From Haliea sp964022665 (lineage in GTDB: Bacteria; Pseudomonadota; Gammaproteobacteria; Pseudomonadales; Halieaceae): 64,000 nt of DNA. Below the pieces are notes generated by a model that saw only the letters and a program-made list of their open reading frames with translations, was not told the DNA's origin and ran no database searches. Of this stretch, positions 52,438-59,671 are shown piece by piece (within the stretch, counting starts at the first letter, position 1; every line of letters begins with the position of its first letter). The DNA is taken from NCBI GenBank assembly GCA_964022665.1, contig CAXIDF010000009.1, positions 82,099-146,098 on the forward strand, given 5' to 3'. Position numbers and translations under genes: made by a program.

Positions 52438-53679
52438 TCAGTCGAGCTGACTGAACAGCAAGGACCCGTTGGTGCCGCCGAAACCGAATGAATTGGACAG
52501 GGCATGCTTGATTTTGCGCTGCTGCGCGGTGTGCGGAACGTAATTCAGCACACAGCCCTCGTCCGGGTTGTCGAGATTGATCGTGGGGGGAGCGACCTGA
52601 TCCCGCAATGCCAGGATGGAAAATATGGCTTCGACCGCACCGGCCGCGCCCAGCAGGTGCCCGATCATCGATTTGGTTGAACTCACCGCAACCGTTTCCG
52701 CCGCACTACCCAGCACCGCCTGGATTGCCCGGCTCTCGGCGAGGTCACCGGCGTTGGTGGACGTGCCGTGAGCGTTGATGTAGCCGATCTGGTCAACGGG
52801 CACACCGGAATCGGCAATCGCGTTACGCATTGCCGCCGCTGCACCGCGACCATCCTCCGGTGGCAGCGTCATGTGGTAGGCATCGCCGCTCATGCCAAAA
52901 CCGGTAATTTCCGCGTAGATATGGGCGCCGCGCGCTTTGGCGGATTCGTATTCCTCGATCATCAGAACGCCCGCGCCATCGCCCAGAACAAAGCCGTCGC
53001 GATCGCGGTCCCAAGGGCGTGAGGCCGCCGCCGGGTCATCGTTGCGGGTGGAGAGTGCACGTGCCGCCGCGAAACCGCCCAGCCCCACCGGCGTGGTCGC
53101 CATCTCGGCGCCCCCCACCAGCATGGCATCGGCGTCTCCGAGCGCGATCAGGCGCGCCCCGAGGCCGATGTTGTGCGTACCCGAGGTACAGGCTGTGACG
53201 ACCGCCAGATTGGGGCCCTGCAGGTTGTAGCGAACCGAGAGGTTGCCCGAGATCATATTGATGATCGAACCCGGGACAAAAAATGGCGAAATCTTGCGTG
53301 GCCCTGAGCGCGCCACAATTTCGGTGTTCTTTTCGATCTGGCCAATACCACCGATGCCCGAGCCGATGGCACAGCCGACGCGATGCGCGTTGGCGTCGGT
53401 GACTTCCAGCCCCGAGTCCAGCATTGCCTGAATGCCGGCCGCCATGCCGAACTGCACGAAGATATCCATCTTGCGCGCGTCTTTGTCGCTGAAGTACGGA
53501 GTGATATCGAAACCCCTGACACTGGCGCTAAACCGCGTGCTGTAGGCTTCAACATCAAAAGCGACGATGGGTGCGACGCCGCTTTTCCCAGCGACGATAT
53601 TTTTCCAGGTCTCCTGAACGTCCAGCCCGAGGGGGCTGACCATGCCAAGGCCTGTTACAACTACGCGTCTGCCAATCAC
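52438..53679 (-). CDS. fabF: 3-oxoacyl-ACP synthase II
   Basis: A 413-residue condensing enzyme extending acyl-ACP with malonyl-ACP. The Cys-His-His triad is present: Cys in VVTACTSGTHN, His in NAHGTSTNAGD, His in MIGHLLGAAGAVE, plus Lys in SSTKSM. GTG at 53679 is preferred because a GGGGAG site lies seven bases upstream and homology starts at IGRRVVVTGLGM; GTG at 53688 would overlap that site. Confidence 0.96.
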   Translation of the reverse strand: MIGRRVVVTGLGMVSPLGLDVQETWKNIVAGKSGVAPIVAFDVEAYSTRFSASVRGFDITPYFSDKDARKMDIFVQFGMAAGIQAMLDSGLEVTDANAHRVGCAIGSGIGGIGQIEKNTEIVARSGPRKISPFFVPGSIINMISGNLSVRYNLQGPNLAVVTACTSGTHNIGLGARLIALGDADAMLVGGAEMATTPVGLGGFAAARALSTRNDDPAAASRPWDRDRDGFVLGDGAGVLMIEEYESAKARGAHIYAEITGFGMSGDAYHMTLPPEDGRGAAAAMRNAIADSGVPVDQIGYINAHGTSTNAGDLAESRAIQAVLGSAAETVAVSSTKSMIGHLLGAAGAVEAIFSILALRDQVAPPTINLDNPDEGCVLNYVPHTAQQRKIKHALSNSFGFGGTNGSLLFSQLD

Positions 53680-53724
53680 CGAACGCACTCCCCGGTAGAA
53701 TCAGGTGCTGGAAGCATAAATAAG

Positions 53725-53759
53725 AAAAGCCGCCCTATCAAAACATAGAAACGGCTCTT
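53725..53759 (-). terminator. Attenuator-like terminator between acpP and fabF
   Basis: On the minus strand AAGAGCCG pairs with CGGCTTTT, with CTAT/ATAG pairing inside, then TTTTCTTATTT. Partial termination here would explain how acpP, needed in large amount, is made in excess over fabF. Confidence 0.7.
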
Positions 53760-53780
53760 CCGGTTACTGCGGGGACACGA

Positions 53781-54017
53781 TCAGGCGAGGTTTTCCTTGA
53801 TGTAGTCGATCGCCAGCTTCACCGTGGTGATTTTCTCGGCTTCCTCATCGGGAATCTCGGTTTCAAACTCTTCTTCCAACGCCATGACCAGTTCCACGGT
53901 GTCCAGTGAGTCCGCGCCCAGGTCCTCGACAAAAGACGCTTCCGTCTGCACTTCCTCTTCCTTGACGCCAAGCTGCTCTGCGACGATCTTTTTTACGCGT
54001 TCTTCAATGCTGCTCAT
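53781..54017 (-). CDS. acpP: Acyl carrier protein
   Basis: A 78-residue acidic ACP with the phosphopantetheine serine in GADSLDTVELV. It carries growing acyl chains. The ATG at 54017 follows AGGAG; codons further upstream are excluded. A 145-base AT-rich gap with possible -10 elements separates it from fabG, suggesting its own promoter. Confidence 0.98.
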   Translation of the reverse strand: MSSIEERVKKIVAEQLGVKEEEVQTEASFVEDLGADSLDTVELVMALEEEFETEIPDEEAEKITTVKLAIDYIKENLA

Positions 54018-54162
54018 TTTATGTGTAACTCCTGACAAAAAATATTCTGAATGAAACCTGGTCACCCGGCCCGAGTGCGTATTTTACTCTGTTTTGCGCC
54101 GGAGTAATAAATTTTTTTTGGCCACAATGCGCCGAGATAACCCACAACGCGCGAGCAATTGC

Positions 54163-54906
54163 TCACGCCATGTTCATGCCACCATTAATGTGAATGGTTT
54201 CGCCGGTAATGTAACCTGCATGGGACCCACACAGGAACCCCACCAGAGCGGCAATTTCACTCGCCTCACCCAGGCGTGCCAGCGGGATCTGGCCCAACAT
54301 CGCCCCGCGCTGGTCTTCATTGAGTGCCCGTGTCATATCCGTATCGATAAAGCCCGGCGCCACACAATTGACCGTGATGGCGCGCGACCCCAGCTCGCGA
54401 GCCAGTGCGCGGGAAAAACCTTCAACACCTGCTTTGCTGGCCGCATAGTTGCTCTGCCCTGCGTTCCCCATCGCGCCCACCACCGAGGTAATGTTGACGA
54501 TACGACCCCAGCGGGCCTTGGTCATTCCGCGCAGGCAGGCCTTGCTGGCGCGATACACGGCGCTCAGGTTGGTATCAATCACCGCTTGCCACTCCTCCGG
54601 CTTCATGCGCATGAGGATATTGTCGCGGGTGATGCCGGCATTATTGACCAGCACCAGCGGCGCACCGAACTGCGCGCTGATACCTTTCACAACGTCCTCA
54701 ACCGCCGCCTGGTCGGCAACGTCCAGCGTCATGCCACAGCCGTCGAAACCGCCCGCCTGCAAATAGTCGGTGATCGCGGCAGCCCCGCTCTCAGTCGTTG
54801 CGGTACCCACCACGCGATAGCCATCACCGGCGAGTCGCTCGGCGATGGCGCGCCCTATACCGCGGCTGGCGCCGGTTACCAGTGCTACTGTCTTTTCTTC
54901 ACTCAT
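54163..54906 (-). CDS. fabG: 3-oxoacyl-ACP reductase
   Basis: A 247-residue SDR reducing 3-oxoacyl-ACP with NADPH. Motifs: VTGASRGIGRAIAE, NNAGITRDN, catalytic Ser in NITSVVGAMG and YAASK (YxxxK), and C-terminal GETIHINGGMNMA. Length and neighbours are standard. Confidence 0.97.
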   Translation of the reverse strand: MSEEKTVALVTGASRGIGRAIAERLAGDGYRVVGTATTESGAAAITDYLQAGGFDGCGMTLDVADQAAVEDVVKGISAQFGAPLVLVNNAGITRDNILMRMKPEEWQAVIDTNLSAVYRASKACLRGMTKARWGRIVNITSVVGAMGNAGQSNYAASKAGVEGFSRALARELGSRAITVNCVAPGFIDTDMTRALNEDQRGAMLGQIPLARLGEASEIAALVGFLCGSHAGYITGETIHINGGMNMA

Positions 54907-54944
54907 GGCCTGCTCCCCTTTCTATTACCGTTTTTTCGCTCTGC

Positions 54945-55892
54945 TCAAGCCAGCGCTGCGAGCGCATCGGCAAGACCCGCGGGTTCTTCCAGTGAATGGC
55001 TGAGCAGGGCGCTGTCGATGCGCTTGTTGAGGCCACTCAGTACCTTACCCGGGCCACACTCCACAACCTGTGTAACACCCTGGCCCGCCATGTAGGCAAC
55101 ACAGGCCGTCCATTGCACCGGACTGTAGATTTGCTCCACAAGCAAGCTGCGAATCCGCTCGGGGTCGGATTCGGGCTGAGCGTGCACGTTGTGCACTACC
55201 GGAATGGTCGGTGCCTGGATCGTCAGGGTTGCCAGCACCTCGGCCAGTCGCTCGCCCGCAGGACGCATCAGTGCAGTATGGAAAGGCGCGGACACCGGCA
55301 GGGGCATGGCCCGCTTGGCACCCCCCGCTTTCAGCGCGGCAGAGGCCCGCTCCACAGCGGATGTGTGCCCGGCGATCACCACCTGGCCTGGAGAATTGAA
55401 ATTGACTGCCGCCACCTCCCCGTCACCAACGGCGCTGACTTCCGCGCAGATGCGATTGATGCTGTCGTCATCCAAACCGATGATGGCCGCCATGGCGCCC
55501 TCACCCACCGGTACGGCCGTTTGCATGAATTCACCGCGCTGGCGCACCAGGCGCACGGCGTCGGCAAAGTCGAGAGAACCGGCACAGACCAGCGCTGAAA
55601 ATTCGCCCAGGCTGTGTCCGGCCATGAGTGTCGGCTCGGCGCCACCCGCCGCGCGCCAGGCGCGCCACAGGGCCACACTCGCGGTCAGCAGAAGCGGCTG
55701 CGTGGTCGCCGTGAGGTTGAGGGCTTCCTGCGGGCCTTCCTGAACCAGACCCCAAACGTCCTGATTGAGCGCAGCGGAGGCCTCGTCGAAGGTTTCGCGC
55801 ACCGCGGGAAATGCAGCATGCGCAGCCGCCAGCATGCCGACTTTCTGCGACCCCTGCCCAGGGAAAACAAATGCACAGTGACTCAGCGTCAT
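54945..55892 (-). CDS. fabD: Malonyl-CoA:ACP transacylase
   Basis: A 315-residue transacylase that loads malonate onto ACP. Motifs: FVFPGQGSQKVGM, nucleophile GHSLGEFSALV, VNFNSPGQVVIAG, catalytic His in SAPFHTALM. It is the first gene after a terminator and begins the fab segment. plsX and fabH, expected just upstream in many relatives, are absent. Confidence 0.97.
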   Translation of the reverse strand: MTLSHCAFVFPGQGSQKVGMLAAAHAAFPAVRETFDEASAALNQDVWGLVQEGPQEALNLTATTQPLLLTASVALWRAWRAAGGAEPTLMAGHSLGEFSALVCAGSLDFADAVRLVRQRGEFMQTAVPVGEGAMAAIIGLDDDSINRICAEVSAVGDGEVAAVNFNSPGQVVIAGHTSAVERASAALKAGGAKRAMPLPVSAPFHTALMRPAGERLAEVLATLTIQAPTIPVVHNVHAQPESDPERIRSLLVEQIYSPVQWTACVAYMAGQGVTQVVECGPGKVLSGLNKRIDSALLSHSLEEPAGLADALAALA

Positions 55893-56082
55893 AATGGATA
55901 ATCCTTTTCTTGTTAACGCAGGACAGCGGTACCTGGCCCTGCATCACCTACGCCAGTGTAGAACACCGCGAGCGCCGGGGGGCCAAAAACGCGAAACGGG
56001 AGCCTGGGCTCCCGTTCACATGTACTACCAATACCAGCACGGGGACTGCGAACAACCCGCAGTACCGGCGACCGGAGCGACC
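55893..56082. other. Gap between rpmF and fabD where plsX/fabH are absent
   Basis: This 190-base stretch contains only a hairpin (55995-56016) and the probable fabD promoter. In E. coli the same position holds plsX and fabH, in Pseudomonas plsX. I find no remnant of either in any frame. Confidence 0.7.
55984..56016 (-). terminator. Terminator after rpmF
   Basis: AACGGGAGCC at 55995-56004 and GGCTCCCGTT at 56007-56016; on the minus strand the stem is followed by TCGCGTTTTT. It separates yceD-rpmF from the fab genes. Confidence 0.75.
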
Positions 56083-56265
56083 TTACTCGTCGTTTCCGGT
56101 GTTGACCACTTTCTTGCCACGGTAGAAACCATCGGCCGTCATGTGGTGACGACGGTGAGTTTCACCAGAGGTCTGGTCGACGCTCAGCGTGGGGCCGGAA
56201 AGCGAGTCGTGCGAACGACGCATGCCGCGGCGTGAACGTGATTTTTTGTCCTGTTGAACAGCCAT
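56083..56265 (-). CDS. rpmF: Ribosomal protein L32
   Basis: A 60-residue basic protein: MAVQQDKKSRSRRGMRRSHD start and HRRHHMTADGFYRGKKV end, the L32 pattern without zinc cysteines. Component of the large ribosomal subunit. Starts three bases after yceD. Confidence 0.98.
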   Translation of the reverse strand: MAVQQDKKSRSRRGMRRSHDSLSGPTLSVDQTSGETHRRHHMTADGFYRGKKVVNTGNDE

Positions 56266-56268
56266 GTC

Positions 56269-56805
56269 TTACTCCTGATGGGTATCGCCGGGCTTCAATT
56301 GCGCCAGCACGTCAAACGGGTTGGGCCTGTCAACGGGCTCGTCTGCTACGCGCTCCGCGGCGAGGTCCGCCAAAACTGTGTTGCAATCCGCCTGTTCGTG
56401 ATAGCTGAACGGCGGCATGGCCAGAATCAGCTCATCCTCGACCAGTTCCCGCAGCGAAACCTCTTCCTCACCGGCAATCAGCGGGTCGAGACTTGCCGGC
56501 AAATGACGAGCCTGCTCATCCGTCCAGACCACCGCAAGGGTGCTGTCGGAATGAAGCGCAGCCGGCATGGGCCGCAGGCACCGCTGGCAGGTAACAGTCA
56601 CAGAACTCTCCGTGACCACGCGCACAACATACCTGCCCTCCTCATCGCGAGACATCGCCAATTCCGCCTGGATGACGCCCTCGTCTGCGGCCAGCAGATC
56701 CCGGAAACGGGGCAATTCCAGCGGTTTCAACGTGCCCCTGACAGTCGCACCACGCGTGGCAGCCTTACGGACATCCAGCGAAGCGGGAAGGGGGTCGGTC
56801 AACAT
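56269..56805 (-). CDS. yceD: YceD family 23S rRNA accumulation protein (DUF177)
   Basis: A 178-residue YceD/DUF177 protein: QAELAMSRDEEGRYVVRV, the paired cysteines CQRCLRPM and the acidic C-terminal half with LVEDELILAMP. It is needed for normal 23S rRNA levels in E. coli. Forms an operon with rpmF, conserved across bacteria. Divergent from maf. Confidence 0.93.
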   Translation of the reverse strand: MLTDPLPASLDVRKAATRGATVRGTLKPLELPRFRDLLAADEGVIQAELAMSRDEEGRYVVRVVTESSVTVTCQRCLRPMPAALHSDSTLAVVWTDEQARHLPASLDPLIAGEEEVSLRELVEDELILAMPPFSYHEQADCNTVLADLAAERVADEPVDRPNPFDVLAQLKPGDTHQE

Positions 56806-56903
56806 AGGCGCGCATCATAGGGGCGGTTTACCCCTTTGTCAAAAAATATCTTTAGAATACAACCAGTTCACTGCCCAACCGACTGCCAGCGGAAAACCCG
56901 ATC

Positions 56904-57482
56904 ATGGACCTGATACTCGCCTCCACCTCCCCCTACCGCAAAGCACTGCTGGCCCGCCTACAGCGTCCCTTCCGCTGCCTGTCACCGGAAACGGACGAAA
57001 CGCCGCTGGCCGGTGAGTCCGGCGAACAATTGGCCCTGCGCCTCGCGCTCGCCAAGGCCCGTTCAGTCGCCCGCGTGCACCCGCGTAGCCTGGTCATCGG
57101 CAGCGACCAGGTGGCGGTGCTGGACGACACCCTCGTCGGCAAGCCCGGCAACCTCGACAACGCCCGCAAACAGCTGAGCGCCAGTTCCGGGCGCCGTGTG
57201 CTGTTCCTTACAGGGTTGGCCCTCTGCCACGCCGCGAGCGGGCTCGAGCTCACCCATATAGAAGAGTTCAGCGTGCATTTTCGGGAGCTGTCCGCCGCGA
57301 CGATCGAGAGCTACCTGGCACGCGAGCAGCCCTTCGACTGCGCCGGGAGCTTCAAGTGGGAGGGTCTTGGCATCGCGCTGTTCGAGCGCATGGAAGGTGC
57401 AGACCCGACCAGCCTGGAGGGCCTGCCACTGATCGCCCTGACCAGCCTGCTCGGCCAGGCCGGCTACCCGGTGCTTGCCTGA
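56904..57482 (+). CDS. Maf/YceF-family nucleoside triphosphate pyrophosphatase
   Basis: A 192-residue Maf protein: ILASTSPYRKALLARL, SLVIGSDQVAV, LVGKPGNLDNARKQL and FDCAGSFKWEGLG. The SxxxR and DQ motifs match the YceF subgroup, which hydrolyses 7-methyl-GTP. House-cleaning of modified nucleotides. Its last 19 bases overlap the convergent HAD phosphatase gene. Confidence 0.93.
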   Translation: MDLILASTSPYRKALLARLQRPFRCLSPETDETPLAGESGEQLALRLALAKARSVARVHPRSLVIGSDQVAVLDDTLVGKPGNLDNARKQLSASSGRRVLFLTGLALCHAASGLELTHIEEFSVHFRELSAATIESYLAREQPFDCAGSFKWEGLGIALFERMEGADPTSLEGLPLIALTSLLGQAGYPVLA

Positions 57483-58123
57483 GCCGCCAGCTGCGGCACG
57501 CTGCGCAGGGCCTCCAGGCGGTCGATCAAGGCCACGGGCTGATGATGCGACAGCTGCTCGCGTGAGTGCACGCCAAACGTGACACCCACCGATGCCATGC
57601 CTATGCGCTGCGCCATGTCCAGATCGTAGGCCGAGTCGCCCACCATGAGGGCGTTGTGGACTGTCTTGCCGCGCGCTGCCAGTATTTCCTCCAACATCAT
57701 AGGGTGCGGCTTGGAACGGGTTTCATCGGCACAGCGCGTGCTGTGGAAATACGCTTCCATTCCCAGGCCCTTGAGTACGCGGTCCAGCCCGCGGCGGCTC
57801 TTGCCGGTTGCCACTGCAAGCTCACATCCTGCGCTGCGCAGCCACTCCAGCGTTTCCAGCGCCCCCTCATGCAGTCGCGCAGGACCTGGATCCAGGGCCT
57901 GGTAGCTGCGCGCGTAGGCCGCCTGCATGGCCTCCTGCTGTGCCGCTGTACTCCCCGGGAACAGCAAAGGCATGGCGGTAACCAGGCTCAGGCCAATGAT
58001 GTGCCGTACGGCGGCGGCTTCCGGCACCGGCAGGGCACAGGCCTCCGCCGCCGCCTGCATGGCCTGAACGATCTGCTCTACGGAATCACAGAGCGTTCCA
58101 TCCCAATCAAATATCACTATCAT
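57464..58123 (-). CDS. HAD-IA hydrolase, phosphoglycolate phosphatase-like
   Basis: A 219-residue HAD hydrolase: motif I FDWDGTLCDS (Asp6, Asp8), motif II AVATGKSRRGLD, Lys in RSKPHPMMLEE and motif IV GDSAYDLDMA. The cap type matches phosphoglycolate phosphatases. The exact phosphate ester is unknown. Six bases after rluC, in an order also seen in Pseudomonas. Confidence 0.9.
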   Translation of the reverse strand: MIVIFDWDGTLCDSVEQIVQAMQAAAEACALPVPEAAAVRHIIGLSLVTAMPLLFPGSTAAQQEAMQAAYARSYQALDPGPARLHEGALETLEWLRSAGCELAVATGKSRRGLDRVLKGLGMEAYFHSTRCADETRSKPHPMMLEEILAARGKTVHNALMVGDSAYDLDMAQRIGMASVGVTFGVHSREQLSHHQPVALIDRLEALRSVPQLAAQASTG

Positions 58124-58129
58124 AATTCG

Positions 58130-59086
58130 CTACTTACGCGCATTTTTTAATATTAATTCGAGATCGGCGTCGAGGGGGGCCTCAAGCCGCAATTGCGCCT
58201 CACCAGGCAGCGTGAAGGCCAGCGAGCGGGCGTGCAGGAACAGGCGCCCCACCCCCAGTGAACGCGCCAGCGCAGCGCAGGCGTCGTCCATGTATTTATC
58301 GTCGCCCAGTATGGGGTGGCCGGCGAAACGCGCATGAACGCGAATCTGGTGTGTGCGGCCAGTGAAAGGGCGCGCCTCCACCAGCGTCGCCGCCGGGAAC
58401 TGCTCCAGCACCTGAAAACCCGTGACCGACGCCTTGCCCTCTTTCGCCACGCGCACCATCCGCTCCCCGGACTGCACCACGTTTTTCTGCAGAGGGGCCT
58501 CTACCATCCGCCGCTCGCGCGGCCAGCGCCCAGCCACCAGGGCCACATAGCGCTTGTCCACGCCATCGCCACGCAGCTGCCGATGCAACTCGCGCAACAC
58601 CGCGGGCTTGCGTGCCACGAGGATGAGGCCTGAAGTGTCACGGTCCAGCCGGTGTACCAGCTCCAGGTAACGATCGTCGGGTCGGAGCTGCCGCAGGCAT
58701 TCGATCAGCCCGAAGTTGAGGCCGCTGCCACCGTGCACCGCGAGACCCGAGGGCTTGTTGATGACCAGCAGGCCGGGGTCTTCATACACAATCCGCGCCT
58801 TGATTTCACCGGCCCAGTAGCCGGGCACAACAGGCGCTGCGCCGGGCTCCGGCTGATGCAGCGGCGGAACCCGCAGCAGATCCCCTGCCACCAGCCGGTA
58901 CTCCGCCTTCACCCGCCCCTTGTTGATGCGGAACTCACCCTTGCGCAGCCCCCGGTAGATGCGGGTTTTAGGTACGCCCTTGAGCTCGCGCAGCAGGTAA
59001 TTGTCGAGGCGCTGTCCCGCGCTGTCGGCGTCGATTTCGACGAAGCGGACAGCGCTTGGGGTGCCGGTGGAGCGTGTTTTAACCAT
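58130..59086 (-). CDS. rluC: 23S rRNA pseudouridine synthase RluC
   Basis: A 318-residue RluA-family enzyme with an N-terminal S4 domain (QRLDNYLLRELKGVPKTRIY) and catalytic Asp in ELVHRLDRDTSGL, plus RPFTGRTHQIRVH. RluC makes pseudouridines 955, 2504 and 2580 in 23S rRNA. Position opposite rne is the standard gammaproteobacterial arrangement and supports RluC over RluD. Confidence 0.94.
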   Translation of the reverse strand: MVKTRSTGTPSAVRFVEIDADSAGQRLDNYLLRELKGVPKTRIYRGLRKGEFRINKGRVKAEYRLVAGDLLRVPPLHQPEPGAAPVVPGYWAGEIKARIVYEDPGLLVINKPSGLAVHGGSGLNFGLIECLRQLRPDDRYLELVHRLDRDTSGLILVARKPAVLRELHRQLRGDGVDKRYVALVAGRWPRERRMVEAPLQKNVVQSGERMVRVAKEGKASVTGFQVLEQFPAATLVEARPFTGRTHQIRVHARFAGHPILGDDKYMDDACAALARSLGVGRLFLHARSLAFTLPGEAQLRLEAPLDADLELILKNARK

Positions 59087-59109
59087 GAGATCGTGAAATC
59101 ACCAAATAA

Positions 59110-59138
59110 TTGAAGCACTTAGCAAATACAGGTATACT
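59110..59138 (+). promoter_or_regulatory. rne promoter
   Basis: TTGAAG at 59110-59115, 17-base spacer, TATACT at 59133-59138: a strong sigma70 site pointing to rne. Transcription should start near 59145, giving a leader of about 530 bases. Confidence 0.75.
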
Positions 59139-59144
59139 CCGGCG

Positions 59145-59671
59145 CGTGTAGCCGAGCTCAGGGCGCGTTTCCCTGACGCACGACGCAACCACTCCAGTGA
59201 CAGCAGAGCCTGCCGACATAACCGCAGCGCCCCACTGGAGACATCATACCCGCACTTGCGCGTGCAGGCACACAACGGATGTCGACGCGCCCGCCACCCA
59301 CAGGGCCATGCCCGGGTTTCAGGCTGAGCCGCGCCGATACAGTATGAACCGCGCAGTATGACTGCCGGGACTCCGAATCAGTGAAAGCTTTGGGTAGTGA
59401 GGCCGTATTCGTCAGGTGATGCGGCCACCACCGGACAAGGGCTTGCAGCGTGCAGGCACCACCGGCACTGCTACCCGGCCAGAGGCGCAAAACACCTCTC
59501 GCCCTGTACAGTTCACCTGAACGTACTGAGTAGTACCTCACCACTGTGCACACGGCCCAGCCATCGCGTCAGTGTCAGGCCCCTTACTCGGCTATGTCCG
59601 GCCTCTCTGGCCGGCTGTATGGCTGATTCCCGCCCCGCCAGGCCTGCGCGCACCAGGTAGAATGGCACATC
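59145..59671 (+). other. Long rne 5' leader, non-coding
   Basis: Between the promoter and the rne ATG lie about 527 bases with no convincing gene. It contains a strong hairpin, CCGGCC-TCTCT-GGCCGG, at 59598-59614. In E. coli the rne leader (361 nt) lets RNase E cut its own mRNA and hold its level steady; this leader could do the same, but I cannot align it to the known element. Confidence 0.5.
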
